DNA from: Kalmusia sp. IMI 367209
Taxonomy: Eukaryota; Ascomycota; Dothideomycetes; Pleosporales; Didymosphaeriaceae
Reading direction: 5' to 3'
DNA: 64,000 nucleotides
Assembly: GCA_027946365.1 (NCBI GenBank)
Contig: JAPEUQ010000021.1
Span: 1 to 64,000 of the forward strand
Shown here: positions 10,993 to 23,017 of the stretch, in pieces
How the letters are laid out: the number at the start of each line of letters is the position of its first letter
Numbering within the stretch: the first letter of the stretch is position 1
Notes under the pieces: generated by a model
The model's input: only the letters and a program-made list of their open reading frames with translations
Databases searched by the model: none
Told to the model about the DNA's origin: nothing
Made by a program: the position numbers and the translations under genes

Positions 10993-12641
10993 GGTGTGAA
11001 CCTTGGGAAAAGTAAGTGGCTGAGGAAGAATGATGCTAAAGACTATCCAAGAGGGCCGATGGTGGGTTATATGCAACGCCAAGGGAACGGCAGGGAGGGA
11101 GAAGAGCTCATCGGACGGAGGTTGGGGAGTGGATGGTAAGATGAAGTGGCAAGCACATATGGGAGATGGAAAATGGAGGCGGTGCTCGACGACTTGCACG
11201 TTGCGGTGTGCATGTGCAGCTGGGCAGTCACGCCCGCAACCGCATGCATATACGGCAGGTGGCCCCCCGGGATGTGGTTGCAGCACTTCAATGTTGCGGC
11301 GTGGTTCCTCCTAGTCTGGGAAAAAGAAACAAAAAGGAAACAAAAAGAAACTCACCTGAGGCTCAATCAATCCCGAGCGATGATGGGGTCGCCTGCTTTT
11401 GAAGTTCGATTATGTGGTGTCCCGAGGTGGCAGATGGTGGTTGCGAGAAGGTGGGTCAATATAATTAAATCTCTGGTACCGGCAGGGCAGAACGAGCGTG
11501 ATGCACCACTCCAACGAAGGGCGTACAAAGCACGATGCCGGTATCCCCAAGATACGGAACCAGCGACGAGATAAAACGAGTGTGAAATTACTGAGGCAAG
11601 GGACCTAAAGGCTGCCAACAGCAGTAATAAAAGGTGAGGGGATGAAAAGTAGGAGGCGAGGGAGTGCTCATGTATACAAAGCAAATGGAGCCATTTGATG
11701 CCTGTCCCTACGCCGGCCTTTGCAGAAACGATGGTAGTGTGGACTGGGTTGGCCAATAAGGAGCGCACAGCGAGGCCCAGCATTGGTTTCGACTCGCTGG
11801 CATGGACCAGCCGCCTGCCGCCACGATCTCCACAGGGTGCAGGCTGTTTTTCATCTATTTCTGGAGGCTGAGCCGGTAGGTGAGTGGCACGCGGAAACAT
11901 TGGCGGGCTATAGCGAGGTTTCTATGGCCGGCAAAACACGAGCGCTGCCCGTACGCAGCAGGCGAGCGATATCAACAGTGAAAATCAATGTACCGTGGGC
12001 GCGACTCCGCCGTTGCAGAGCCAGGTTGTGATAGGAGGCCGTCGACTGCCTGTCGCTGCGGGCTGAAGATGTGGAAAAAGCTTAAGCAAAGTCAAGCCTT
12101 GCCGAGATGCCATGCGAAGCTGATCGGCGACGGGCATCGCCTGCTCAACCGCCTCCGCCCCCTGAACACGATGCTCAAACGGTGATGTCGTGACCCCCAG
12201 CCTTGAGGTCCCATGGCTAACATTTAGGAACAGGCATAGCGCCGCCGAGCTCCCGAAGACTTGTGTTTCGTACCCATAAACACCCACGGACATCCCAACT
12301 CTCCGCCACAGCAACCGTCATAGCGCCGCTTCGTGGACTACTGTTTCGTTAGAAGAGTAATATGGAACGGCCCAATGCGGACAGGTGCTGCGCCCGGAAA
12401 CGGCAGCGCTAGCGGCACGCCGACCCCCATCTGGTTTCACGCCTCGGAGCTTGTATTCCTCAATCTGCTGTGCTTGGCCTGTTTGGAGCCTCCCGCCATG
12501 CAGCATGGACTAAGCGGCGCATTGGCTTTATCGATTTCTGTTTCACTACCTCACACGCCGCATCGTGCGTTGTCGTGGCAAGTCAAGCGTGCAAAGTCCT
12601 TGGATACGTAGCACTACCACTACCCTAGCCACCCAACCCTA
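10993..12641. other. Gene-free stretch upstream of the AA5 gene
   Basis: Apart from the AA5 promoter I see no supported gene. A 177-codon minus-strand frame (11367-11900) has no start context, motif or family resemblance and overlaps unrelated frames. Confidence 0.5.
11067..11072 (-). promoter_or_regulatory. Possible TATA element of the AA5-CBM18 gene
   Basis: ATATAA on the minus strand about 75 nt upstream of the ATG at 10992. Positional evidence only. Confidence 0.3.
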
Positions 12642-12712
12642 TCAAGAGGACCTGAGTACGTTCTGCAGAAATTCAATCTCGTCGTCCAACTCCAGCGACC
12701 TATACACTCTCT

Positions 12713-13615
12713 CTAGCTCGGTGCAAAGCAACCTCGAGCGTATGCTGGGAGGCTCGCCCTTCTCGGACTCCTCGCACACGTAGGACATATGGTCCGCTCG
12801 TTGCGCTGCAGAACCACCTCGAAGACGTTACACTTGGCAGGCGCAGTCAACTTTCTGTCTCCAAAACGGGATGCTTTTCCAACCTCGAAAAGGGGAATCG
12901 GAATCGTCGTTCCTGTGTTTGCATCGCGGACATACACCGTCTTCGATCCGTTTTCGCATGTGGAGACGGTAGGGCTGCGCGAGAGGAGTGCCTCCGTAGG
13001 TGAAACTGCTGCAAGAGAAGGTGTAGTCGCGCCGCCGTTGTCGTAGGTTGTGGGGCGGTTGGTATTGTTTGCGCTCGCCTCGACCGTCGGATTGAGCTTG
13101 TCTTTGGGCTTCCCACTACCGGTAGTCTGCGGCCCGGCGCTCAAGCGAACCAGCGTCTCGTTGGCCTGAGCAGTCACTTCGTCAACTTCGATCGGAACCA
13201 CGGATGGGTGGAGCGGAGTCAGCAAGCGATAGGGATCGTGGATAGCGCGATCGCAGCTGCACGATGAGTGTTTCGTGAAAAAACTGTCGCCACACGTCCA
13301 CTAGCACCTGTCAATCAGGCTACTGACACGCTTGACAGATGCTTTACTCACGATGCGCAAGACCCAATGACACATGGTGGCTGCTTCTTTCTTCTGTTGT
13401 TTCCGAAACGGCCGCAACTGCAAACCAAGACAAGACCTGTCTCAACATGTTTTGTTCCTGATATACATATTTGCAGTCTCTCACCGCCCTCTACTGATCC
13501 GCAGTGGCTGCAGGCTGTTCTGCAAGCACCCGTCTGAGATCTGAAGAGGCAAACAATAACAGCCTACACACCGTCTCAAGCCGGTGAAGCAAGAGTTGCA
13601 TGTCAGACCGCATGC
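12713..13615 (-). CDS. Hypothetical protein with a Cys-rich N-terminal part (tentative model, 5' end unknown)
   Basis: Three exons can be joined in frame: 13615-13485, 13417-13352 and 13283-12713. Their introns have good donors (GTGAGA, GTGAGT) and CAG acceptors. The first two exons read as a Cys-rich stretch (CNSCFTGLRRCVGCYC, later CGRF..CVIGSC), continued by HSSCSCD in exon 3, then a Ser/Thr/Pro-rich region. An upstream exon with the ATG is needed and not identified. The C-terminus is also unclear: from 12788 to 12642 a different frame reads as a coding-like acidic helix (YVCEESEKGEPP, then LERVYRSLELDDEIEFLQNV), so an unseen splice or a frameshift is possible. I do not recognise a family. 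The model could be wrong on strand or exon content. Confidence 0.35.
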
Positions 13616-14883
13616 CTATCCACGTCATGATCCAGTGCCTTTCATCTTTAAAAGCTTAATCAAAGTACAATTCCAGAAGAACGGAACCATCAACACGCCA
13701 TCTGCCATCCGCCCACAGCGAACAAGCACTTTCGCCATCCCCCAGTAGGCAAAATATCAAATCACTCTGAGACCACACGGTCCCGAGCCCCAGCATCTCG
13801 ATTCCCCTCAGAAACCGCCCTACACCCCACATACTGACAGCTGTAATGGGTGTTTCCCCCCCGTGACACTTCGCCCTGGCACCACCACCACCACCACGCA
13901 ACCAGGATCCAACCTGCATCAGTAAAAACTCGGTCTCCTTCACCGAACCAACAAACACGCACACACACGCACAGCCGCAACTCGGGATGCCTTCCCCCCG
14001 TCCAATCGGGACCCCGCTGGCACCCCCCCTCACCTACATAAGTCGCCGCCGCCTGTTAGCAAACAGACAAAACACAGTCCCCCACTAAGGTACGAGAAAA
14101 AAAGCTAGGGCCACGGCCGGCGCATCAAAAGCCAATGTAGCACGACAGGCGCAGTACAACCGTTTCTCTCTCTCTCTTTTCTTCTTTTTTAACTTTTCTC
14201 CCGCTGAGATGCTCGCTTCGCAATTGCGTGCAGTGTCGGGCTTGATTGGCTAGCCCTCGTTTTCCCGCGCGGGTTTTCCCCGTCTGGGTGCTGGATCTCC
14301 CCACGCCTTGCGGGCTGTTTGCGTCTGCTCGTTTTGTTTTTCAGGCCTGGTGTGGCTGCGTACTTTACTTGTAACGGGATAGGGATGCGAGCGGCGCAGG
14401 GTACGGTTTGTTGTGCTTCCGTGACTTACTGTGCTGGGCTGCACTGGCCCCCTCTGAGAGGGCTGTTGGGGGATGCAGGATGGCTGTTGGCAGAGGAGCG
14501 GGAAGATGCAGGATGTAAGGGCCCGCGAATATATAGGTACCTGGCGTGTGTTTGTCTGAATGCATAGAGGAAAGTGAGTGACTCGGTTACCAGAGACAGA
14601 GAAGAGAGGCCGGCTGAAGTCACAAGGCAAGCCGATGCAAGAGAGAATACAGACCAAAACTACAGAACAGTGAGCTTTCAAGGCCGTCAATCGTGATTTC
14701 ATTGTTCCCATAGCATCTCTCGCTAAAGCAAAACAAGGTGCCGAGGCACAATTCCAACATACCCAATACGTAGGCCGCTCAAAGTACTCAAGCAGAGTCA
14801 TATGCAACAGGACCAAGGAAAATACAGCGACCGGCATCTCTGGTCCCCCCTTTTTCTCTCCTTCATACCTCACGCCCGCTTCC
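13616..14883. other. Intergenic stretch, low-complexity patches
   Basis: Contains short runs of CACCAC (13878-13898), CACACG (about 13955-13970) and CT/T-rich tracts (14164-14200). No supported gene; it may hold the missing 5' exon of the preceding minus-strand gene. Confidence 0.45.
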
Positions 14884-16128
14884 TCAATTCTCGTTGCACC
14901 CACAACTAATGACCCGCACGAAGCTCCTCACCTTCCTCCCTCCGCTGAACCGTGCCCGGCCCTCGTCGTCGTCGTTGCCCGCACTGTCCCTCCTCGCCTG
15001 GCTTGAGTGGCCCCCCAGACTCCCCCTGCTGCCTCGCCATTTCCTTGCCTTCCAGTACCCGACGAGCCCGACTTTTTCTTCGTCCTCGCTGTCTGAGTCT
15101 TCCCATGCACTTATCGTGTTTTGCAGCTGGTAACTTGCCCGGCAGACGCTTGGTGGCGATGTGGTTGTCGAGGATGCGATGTAGGGGAACATGGTGGAGA
15201 GTTCCGAGGGCGTGGCGCTGGTGTGGCGGGCATAGCGGTATTTTGCCGTGGATGGCGGCGTGGTGATGTTTGCGAGCGAAGAGGGGCGGGCCTTCGTGGT
15301 GGAGCTGTACGAGTGCGACGTGGATGGCGGTGTTGTGGGAGAGGTAGGGTGAGCTGGTGGGGGCGGTACCGGTTTCCGGGCAATCTGTAGGCGCAGTAGA
15401 GATTCCTTTGCGTCTGTGAGGGAGGCTTTGCGCGAATGAGGCGCGTCGGTGGGGGACTGGGCGATGCATTGTTGAGGGGGTGGTGGGCGTAGTGAGGAGA
15501 TGCGCATGGGTGGGTCTATGAGCTGGGCCGATGAGAGGCCAGAGTTGCGCTTTGGTGACGTGGATGCACCTGGAGTATTTGCTGTTGATGAGTTCTTTGC
15601 TAGTTTGAGCAGGTCGGTTGAGCCGAAGTTGCGTGGAACAGCAGCGAGCGTAGGCGTGTCCTTTCCGGGTAGTGAGGATAGAACAACTGTCTTTTTGCAG
15701 CCTTCACAGATCCCAAGAGTTGATTGGATTGGTTTCCTGCACGTCTTGCAAGTAGCGACGGTGGTAGACTCTGCTTTCTCAAGGATGTCAAGGTAAGGTG
15801 GAGAGGAGCCGAGTTCGAAATGTGCAGTTGCTTTCAGCAAAGGTGACGGATACGGTGTTCTCGTTGACAAGTGAATACCGTTGTTGTTGTTGACGAAATC
15901 GAATACTTCTTCCCCATAGAACTGCGAAAATAGCTGAGTTGGACGTCGATTAGAAGCATATGTAGGGTTTCGTCTCCGTGCGTTTTCTACGGCACATCTT
16001 TCGTACTCGTCCCAGACCTTCTCCGTCCTTCCTGGTGTACATGGCGAAGGTCGCGGGTCTTTGAAGGGTGAAGTTGCTCGGGTGAGCGGGGAGGAGGATT
16101 GCGGCGTGAATGTGATGGTGGAAGACAT
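14884..16128 (-). CDS. Hypothetical protein, disordered, with a CxxC-x(10)-CxxC motif
   Basis: A single 414-residue frame from ATG at 16128 with no need of introns. Residues about 125-145 carry two CxxC pairs (CKTCRKPIQSTLGICEGCKK) that could bind zinc. The N-terminal third has an ordered-looking segment (WDEYERCAVENARRR...FSQFYGEEVFDFVN), while the rest is rich in Ser, Thr and Pro, with an acidic patch (AWEDSDSEDEE) and a basic C-terminus. I know no function for it. The composition and lack of a signal peptide suggest a cytosolic or nuclear protein, possibly phosphorylated. It stands between two gene-poor stretches. Confidence 0.7.
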   Translation of the reverse strand: MSSTITFTPQSSSPLTRATSPFKDPRPSPCTPGRTEKVWDEYERCAVENARRRNPTYASNRRPTQLFSQFYGEEVFDFVNNNNGIHLSTRTPYPSPLLKATAHFELGSSPPYLDILEKAESTTVATCKTCRKPIQSTLGICEGCKKTVVLSSLPGKDTPTLAAVPRNFGSTDLLKLAKNSSTANTPGASTSPKRNSGLSSAQLIDPPMRISSLRPPPPQQCIAQSPTDAPHSRKASLTDAKESLLRLQIARKPVPPPPAHPTSPTTPPSTSHSYSSTTKARPSSLANITTPPSTAKYRYARHTSATPSELSTMFPYIASSTTTSPPSVCRASYQLQNTISAWEDSDSEDEEKVGLVGYWKARKWRGSRGSLGGHSSQARRDSAGNDDDEGRARFSGGRKVRSFVRVISCGCNEN

Positions 16129-18531
16129 GTCTGCTATCCAACCATGAGCAGGTGTATGTGCTCCAAGGACGACGATAGGCTAGCCAGGAGCGTTGGACAG
16201 GAAAGCCGAGTAGGCAAGATAAGCTCGATAACAAGATAGACCCTGCCACGATATATACATGTACACAACCAACATCTTGGACCTAAGGGGTGAGACACAT
16301 TGTTTATGAAGTAACGACTGGACGGTGAGGAGGCTGGGGGTGCGAATTTCTGCGCTGCCAGGGCCAGCGTCACATAGAACCAATTCCCTGGATTTGTGGC
16401 CTGTATTGCACTCCATGACCTGCTACCAAAGAACTTTCGGCGGTGCTGCCCTCGATTCGAAATGTCGCAGCATAGCGTGGTCCAATAGGAAGCATGCTTG
16501 TGACCCAAGCGAGTCCAAGCGAGTAGGCGAACAGACCGCAGCAAGGGATGGCAGACCTGTCAAATGTCTGGAGGACTAGGACCTGGTAAAGGCGTCTGTC
16601 GAGCAACGCTTTCAAACAACGGGGCTTCGTCATGGGCCCGGTCATGCATAACATGCTGCGGCGCCAAAAACGAGGAAGATGAGATATCGAAGGTCCCGAA
16701 CGCCACATGGAGTCGGAAGAAGAATGCAATACATCCGGTGATGCAACGAGAAGAGTCGTCGTTGCGCAAGGCGCTGTGCGGCGGAGAGGAGTCGTAGCGC
16801 TAAGGCGTAACACGACGTCTCAAGGAATGTAACTTCCTCGTCTCCCGGCCCGAGACCCATAAATAAACACGCACCAGACTGGAACGATAAGGTATGGTGG
16901 GTGAGCCCTGAGAGCGGAGAAAGACGAGGAGAAATCATTCCTGCCGATAAGGGAGGGTGACGGAAGTCGGGTCGAGAGAAGAAGAAGAACAAGAACAAGA
17001 AGAGGGTAGCACTGAACAGGGCATGCCTTGCGTGCGAATCGCATAGGAGTCCCAAACGCACGCTGCCAGCTGTGAAGGGTTCGTACAGTATCGCAGTTGC
17101 GGACGTTGCATTGTCGGAATCGTGCTCGGCGCATATCGTCTCAGCCACCGACCTCAGGTCGGGCACGACCGCCTGACATGTAGCCATTCATCGAAAGGTG
17201 TATCGATAACAGCATCATGCCCAAAATGACGGTGCTAGAACAGAGCCAACGCAGGACGTTGTGTATATCTCTCGAAAGGGGGCGGACGTGGGTCTCACGC
17301 AAGGATTGCAACCTCATCGTATGTCCGCGGACACTGATCACTCCGTCACGCACCTCAGCTGGCTATCGCCTGCCAGAACAACCATTTCAAATCAGCTCGT
17401 GCGGCTACAAGATTCCGTGTAATCATCTGCTGGACGTGAGATGTCGTGAAAAGGGAGACTGGGCGGGTAGATGGACATGCAACCAAGATGCCCGTCGCGC
17501 TTTCTGGTTTGAGCATCAACAACCAACGAGAGAGTCGCAGTGGCGAGTGCTGTGCGAAATGGAACACGAAAGCATTGCATGTTGTGACCGGAGAATCTGT
17601 CAGGTGCTTGCATGGTGGATTTCCAGGCAACACACAGCGAAGAGACCAGTGAACAGGCCTGTTGGATTGTTGTGTGTGTTCTACAGATCACAGGCGTCGA
17701 CGAAAGAAGTCACCAAGTGTCGCTCCTTCCGGCAGCGCAATCCGGTATGTATTCTCCACAGAGCATGCAAACCTTTGGTTCATCTTCCACCTATGTCCCT
17801 ACCGAACGCGAAAGCAACCAGAGCCTGCGCCGGCCCATTGGACACGATTCTCGCGATGCTCTTCTCTGCATCAGTATCTATACGTGTGCCAGCTCTCCCA
17901 CTATGCTCACTACCCAGTCCCACATCCTCCTCTCCCGGGTCGCTACGGCAGGCTCAAACCTCAGACCCGGTTGCTGGGAAGCCTGGTGACTGAAACATGT
18001 CTTAAAAAGCGTCGCACGTCCACGAGTGCCGACCGAAACGGCCTGGATACACGTACGGCGCACCCGATTGGGCATGCTGCTCGACCGTTTTGGAACTCGT
18101 TAGAGGCTGCTGATGTGCCTGACCAGGGGAATGCACCGCATATTTGTCGGTAGGGGTATGCGGGATGAGATTGCAAAAGTGCTCTGGACGGCCGTGTGAT
18201 GCTACTGGAGTTGTGTTCAGTGCTGGTTCATGCGGCAGGGGTGCGTGTGGATGCGATGTGTGCACGTTGGAATGAGCGTGCTAGAATATGATTCACGCAG
18301 CTGAGGTATGTGTGTCAAGTAGGAGAGCAACGCCTTTTGCAGATTCTACTATTGCGCGCGAGACAATGGTCACGGCTGTAGTGGTAGTCGGCGGAAAGTC
18401 TCTCCACGTGGTTCAGAATTCGATGACGAAACCACCGTATGCGGTGGAGACTGCGGCTTACAACTTTAGCAGAACGTAGCAACGACAAATGATCTATTGC
18501 GCCATGACTTTTACATGCCCAGTCATACCTC
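16129..18531. other. Longest gene-poor stretch of the window
   Basis: No gene supported. The largest open frame (17217-17993, plus, 258 codons) starts in fair ATG context, but its composition (many Arg, Cys and Trp, no domains) and two other plus-strand frames open over the same bases suggest simply few stop codons. The left end is the promoter of the 16128 gene; the right end is the 3' flank of the CAB2-like gene. Confidence 0.5.
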
Positions 18532-19668
18532 CTATGACTTCTTCTCACGCGTCTGCTCAATGTATTTGGTGTGCATGGCTTCGATGGCTGGAATGATGAG
18601 AGATTCAATCTCCACCGCTGGCTCGCCCTTGGGAACCGCATCCTCTGTCTCGAGCAGCGACTGCGACACGGGAGACTCGTCGACCTTGGCCGAAGGATCT
18701 GCCGAGCCAACGAGCGAAGGCATGCCAGAGAAGCTCTTGGTTCGTCTGTGTGCCGGCACCCGAATCCACTTCTCGCCCTCCATTTTCGACACAAACACAA
18801 CCTCCCACTTACGCGTATTGAGCAGGTTTCCGATGACCAGATGATGTGAGTATTTGTCAAGCGAGTATTTGGCCTTCTTCACCAAGATGGAAGGATCCGT
18901 CTCCAGCTTGAAGCTCACTATGATGCCATCGGGGGCCCAGCCGTCGACGAGCTGTTTCAAGAACTTGGGCACAGGCTCGAGATCGATGACCAGCTTGCGG
19001 CCTTCGGTGCGCGCTGCCGGAGCCTGTGCCGCGCCATCGCCGCTCCCGAGGCCCTGACTGAACTCCTCGTTGGACTGTATCTTGTGCTCGACCATGCGGT
19101 CCCGCGGCACGAAGAAGTCGGACACGGCAGCAGCGAGGTAGAACATGGCGCGCGGGCCGAGCGGACGCATAAGCTGGGCAACTTCGCGCAGGTCCCACAG
19201 GTACTCGGTGATGGTCACGAAGGACAGAATCAGCAGACGCCCCTCGCGCTTCACCTGGGTGTACTGGCGCAGCACGTCGAGCATGTTGGCCTGGTGCTGG
19301 TCGTCGATGACGACGCGGCCATGCTCCTCGCTCATGAAGTCTAGGAACGAGCGTGTGTTGTGTGAGTAGTGCCGTGAGTAGGGCAGCAGCGAGAACTGGC
19401 GATGCAGGAAGATGACGGCATAGCCGTGGCTCAGAAAGAACTCGGCGCTCGTGGCCCCGCGGGTGCCGGCAGAGAAATTGTCGATGTAGCGCACCGTCTG
19501 CGTCTCGAGAGGGACGGTGGTGCCGCCGGAAGTCACAAGCACGACGCGGCGACCGTCGTCGCCATGGCGGGTAATGAACTCGCGGGCGAGGCTCACGTTG
19601 GCCTTCAGGTCCTTTGGCGGCGGCTCGTTGGAGAAGTAGTCGCGCTCGGCCTGCTGGGAGTCGGCCAT
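18532..19668 (-). CDS. CAB2: Phosphopantothenate-cysteine ligase (CoA biosynthesis)
   Basis: An intronless 378-residue frame. The enzyme joins cysteine to 4'-phosphopantothenate, the second step of the CoA pathway, in the cytosol. Diagnostic segments of the eukaryotic monofunctional enzyme are visible: [14 protein letters not shown] and [14 protein letters not shown] near the N-terminus (nucleotide binding), [15 protein letters not shown] in the middle, [13 protein letters not shown] and [19 protein letters not shown] in the C-terminal half. There is no fused decarboxylase domain, as expected for fungi. Length agrees with yeast Cab2. A low-complexity insertion ([16 protein letters not shown]) follows the catalytic Asn/Asp region. 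It is a housekeeping gene with no functional link to its neighbours. Confidence 0.95.
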   Translation of the reverse strand: MADSQQAERDYFSNEPPPKDLKANVSLAREFITRHGDDGRRVVLVTSGGTTVPLETQTVRYIDNFSAGTRGATSAEFFLSHGYAVIFLHRQFSLLPYSRHYSHNTRSFLDFMSEEHGRVVIDDQHQANMLDVLRQYTQVKREGRLLILSFVTITEYLWDLREVAQLMRPLGPRAMFYLAAAVSDFFVPRDRMVEHKIQSNEEFSQGLGSGDGAAQAPAARTEGRKLVIDLEPVPKFLKQLVDGWAPDGIIVSFKLETDPSILVKKAKYSLDKYSHHLVIGNLLNTRKWEVVFVSKMEGEKWIRVPAHRRTKSFSGMPSLVGSADPSAKVDESPVSQSLLETEDAVPKGEPAVEIESLIIPAIEAMHTKYIEQTREKKS

Positions 19669-20128
19669 CTGGAAGGTAGGTTAGCAGTATCTGCGATATC
19701 TGCGGTATTCGCGATTTTCATGATGAGGTGAGGTGCGGCGGGCGGCCGCCATCAGTCGATGGTGGGGGTGGGGGTAGCTTTGTATCGGGACCTCGGCCTG
19801 TGCTCCTCTGAACTTCTACTTCATCGCTCCTCCGCTATCTCCTTGCCACCGACAACGAGAGATAGTACCGACCAGCTTCTCGAAAATGTTGATGCATGAC
19901 TGTCTTGTTGACCTGATGGTCTGCACCCCTTCAAAGAAAGTGAAGCAGAACCAACTTTGCAACAAGAACGGAACATGTTTAAGATCCATTTCTATAGCAC
20001 CAGGGTACTCATTTGCACGCCTCGTATTTGTCTATTGGATATACATTTGTTTTGGAGCTCGATGGGCGGTTTCCTGATTAAACCTCTCATTACATATCGC
20101 CTGGACTTGGTTACGCTCAATTTTGATA
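19669..20128. other. Intergenic: 5' flank of CAB2 and 3' flank of the GST gene
   Basis: No gene seen. Sequence becomes AT-richer after about 19900, where the low-GC part of the window begins. Confidence 0.5.
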
Positions 20129-20998
20129 CTATCCATGTTTCTCTTTCAACTCATTCTGGCCCTTCATTACCCAGCCCTTGAACGGATCTTCAACCCCCGG
20201 GTCCCGTCTCAATCGCACAATCTGATCCTCCCCACTGGGCACAGCTAATCCCTTCTGCACCGCCTCTCGCCTTTCAATCCTCTTTGCCCACGCTTCTAAC
20301 TTCGGAAACTTGCCTACAAGTGGGGATATAAGTCAATGACTGTTTCTCGTAATGAAGCATGTCCACGGAGACAGGGGAAGAATCGTCTCAATCGTATTGT
20401 AAGTCGGACAGTGCATCATCCAACCCACACTTTAATACTCACCTAGATCAATGCCCGCCCACGGCGCCCACCTCACCCACGTGAACGTACTCATATCCGC
20501 AATCGAATACTTGCCCCTACCCTTCCCCACGAGCCACTCCCTACCTTGCAGCCGCGCCTCGAGCACAGAATACAGCCGCCTCGTCTCGTTCTGGTACCGA
20601 TCAATACCATACTGGATCGTGGTCGGCGCATAGCGGAAAAAGTGGTTAGCCTGCCCTTGCATCGGGCCGACGCCTGCATTCTGGAAGAACAGCCACTGCA
20701 CCATCTCGCTCCTCTCGTCTGCGTCTTCGAAGCTGAAGCTGTGGGCCGTGTCGTAGTGCTCTGCTAGGTAGAGGAAGATGGCGCCCGACTCGAAGACGGG
20801 GAAGCCGCCGCGCGAGTGGTCTATTATGGCGGGGATACGGCCGTTGGGGTTGGTGGTGAGGAAGGCGGGTTGCTTTTGCTCGTCTTTGGAGAGGTCGATA
20901 GCTGTGGTGGTGTAGGGAATCTTGAGCTCTTCGAGGAAGATGGAGATTTTTTGGCCATTGGGGGTTGCGGCTGTTAGGAGTTCGATATTGGGGGTCAT
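20129..20998 (-). CDS. Glutathione S-transferase, Ure2/GSTB-like
   Basis: Two exons, 20998-20443 and 20313-20129, separated by a 129-bp intron (GTGAGT..TAG), giving 246 residues. The N-terminal thioredoxin-like domain has NGQKISIFLEELKIPY, NPNGRIPAIID and the glutathione-binding FESGAIFLYLAEHY. The C-terminal helical domain has QANHFFRY, RLYSVLEARL and the N-capping box region SIADMSTFTWVRW. Exon 2 supplies FPKLEAWAKRIERREAVQKGL, the usual family ending. The enzyme conjugates glutathione to electrophiles or reduces peroxides in the cytosol. Without exon 2 the protein would end at GEY, so the splice is needed for a full-length fold. Confidence 0.92.
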
Positions 20999-21447
20999 TT
21001 TGGTGGAGGTGGAGGTGGTGAGGGGGAGGCTGGGTCTGGTCTGGGATCTTTGCTTGGTTTGTGAAGCGTGAGTTGAGGAGAGTTTGCTTGTGTAGAAGTA
21101 CTTTATGTGAGTCTACTTAGATGAGGAGCACTTCCATATAACACGGTTCGTTAATAGCATGGTAGAGAGTTCACGCCTCGATGTTTAGCGTATGATGACG
21201 CACATCATTAACTATTGACGTCAAGTTCAAGGCACAGCCATAACTACCGACCTTAGTATTATTTCCTCTATTACACTAGTAAAGCGCTTTGACTACCATT
21301 TTTAGGAAATGTTGATGAGGGGGAAAATATTACAAAAGTCTCCTTTAAGAAATGAAAGGAATAATACTAGGCAGCCCATTTCTTCTACGTCTCTTCCGAA
21401 CAGCGGCCTTCCCTTAATCCGTGTGCTATAGTCGTTGTTGGGACAAA
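20999..21447. other. AT-rich intergenic stretch
   Basis: Includes the GST promoter side and the 3' flank of the membrane-protein gene. No gene seen. Confidence 0.5.
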
Positions 21448-22597
21448 TTATACCGGGGAACCTATTGACTTCTTTCGGACCATCCTCTTTTTAATCCTTC
21501 TTGTGATCGCCCAATACCACTCACCGACAAATCTGTACAAAAAAAGAAGTAACATGACAGCGGAGATAGACGAAATAACACCAACAATTAGCATGCTAAT
21601 CCATCTGCAAAAGGTCCAAAAGTTGTCCAGCGTCGCTTTGTTTGGCAGCAGCGCTTCAGTCGCCGTTACGACTTGCAGAGCCGAGAGTACGACGCTAAGC
21701 ATGGCAAAGGCGAACAGAAGTGGTGCAAAGAATTGCGCAAAATAAGGCCCGTATTCTCGATGTTCTCGGTGAAAGTAGAACCTATGTAGGAATATCTTTG
21801 AGTAGAAATTCAGCCGTGAAAGTCGGAGTTCTCCATAGTTATAACGCTCAGAGACATCGAAATCATGTACGTTCGACGCAACGCTTGATATGAAGTGAAT
21901 GAATGCTGCCCAAGTAACGTTGGACGGAACTAGACGCTCATCTTTAGCTATGTTGAAGTCGGACTCATGTTTGATAAGGTGGCTATAAGTACGGAGGAAT
22001 CCTAGGGCTGCAGGTATTACACGCTGCTGCTGAGTGGTATATTTACTCCTCGAAGAGTTGGCGTTCCCCGAAGCAGTGTCGTGCTCGGAGTGCAGGTATT
22101 TGGCCCAGAAGACGTAGGATAAAAGATAGGGTGGAAGAGGTTTGATGAATATACGACCATTAATCCATACGAGGTGAAGCTGTGGATCTTCAGTGATGAT
22201 AATGCGTCGGTCTTTGACCCTTTGGCGATGAAGGGCTGAGATGTTTGCGCTGGACTGCATAGACATCAGCCATAGATACGGTGCCAGCTTCTCCAGATCT
22301 GGCGAGCAAAGCTCATGGTCCAAATATTGCCACAAGCAAGCAGTTTCACCTAATCTAATGGTAGGCTGTCCTGGAAGTCGGACATCGTTCTGTATTCGGA
22401 CTTTATCTGGAATCTCCAGATCGGCACTTAGCTGCAACTCTCTTAAAAAGGGGACACTACAATTATTGCATTAGGTCATTACTCCTTTGGTTCCAGAGAT
22501 TGAAAGAACTACCTGCTCACCAAATCTGTCGTGGCCCGGCTTTTTCTATTTTATTTAGAGTCGCACTTCTGTTGAACACGGGAGACAATATCGACAT
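21448..22597 (-). CDS. Fungal membrane protein of unknown function (two C-terminal TM segments)
   Basis: Exon 1 (22597-22521) starts at an ATG and encodes MSILSPVFNRSATLNK; a 64-bp intron (GTGAGC..TAG) leads to exon 2 (22456-21448), together 361 residues. Exon 2 alone has no ATG at its head, so the small first exon is needed. Segments such as LWLMSMQSSANISALHRQRVKDRRIIITEDPQLHLVW and RIFIKPLPPYLLSY match a family of uncharacterised fungal proteins; from memory this is DUF6601, which I cannot check. Two hydrophobic helices near the C-terminus (FAPLLFAFAMLSVVLSALQVV and WISMLIVGVISSISAVMLLLF) end in a basic tail. The soluble part likely faces the cytosol. It lies in the low-GC island with the protease and NLR genes. 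Confidence 0.75.
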
Positions 22598-23017
22598 CTT
22601 CTTTCCGTAGAAGGAACGGAAATAGGCTGATTTTAAGGCAGAGCAAGAATCTGCTCTGAATTAAGTATGCACTGTGTGGCTGTGTCTGCTAGATTAGCCG
22701 TTAAACTGCTCCTTGCGGTGCTTATATACATTTGTGTCACAACACCCAACCAATCAATCAGATGTGACCTAAGACCTAGTTCTGATGAGTCATGAGTCGT
22801 CAGCTTGATTCTCATCTAAACTAGGTGACTTTGGAGAGGATGCTGTTAGTGAAGATTGAGCATGCGCATAGCGGTGTGCAGACTTCATGGATACGAGCAT
22901 AGGTACCATATTCGTATGGATACGTGATAGTTCTACAGATCTACAGCCCAAGAATTCAGGAAACGTTTCTACAGCTAGTAGTATATGATGGGGTGAAGAA
23001 GTAGAAACTCGTCAACC
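22598..23017. other. Intergenic: promoter of the membrane-protein gene
   Basis: No gene seen; contains the 5' flank of the 22597 start and the 3' flank of the second S41 gene. Confidence 0.5.

Noticed and set aside
11367..11900. 177-codon minus-strand frame
   Set aside because: No motif, no suitable start, and it overlaps other open frames; treated as noise.
14250..14903. 219-codon-range minus-strand frame overlapping the end of the 14884 gene
   Set aside because: Overlaps the stop of a better-supported gene and has random-looking composition.
17217..17993. 258-codon plus-strand open frame
   Set aside because: Rich in Arg, Cys and Trp, no domain, no plausible intron pattern, and other plus-strand frames are open over the same bases; most likely a chance frame in sequence poor in stop codons.
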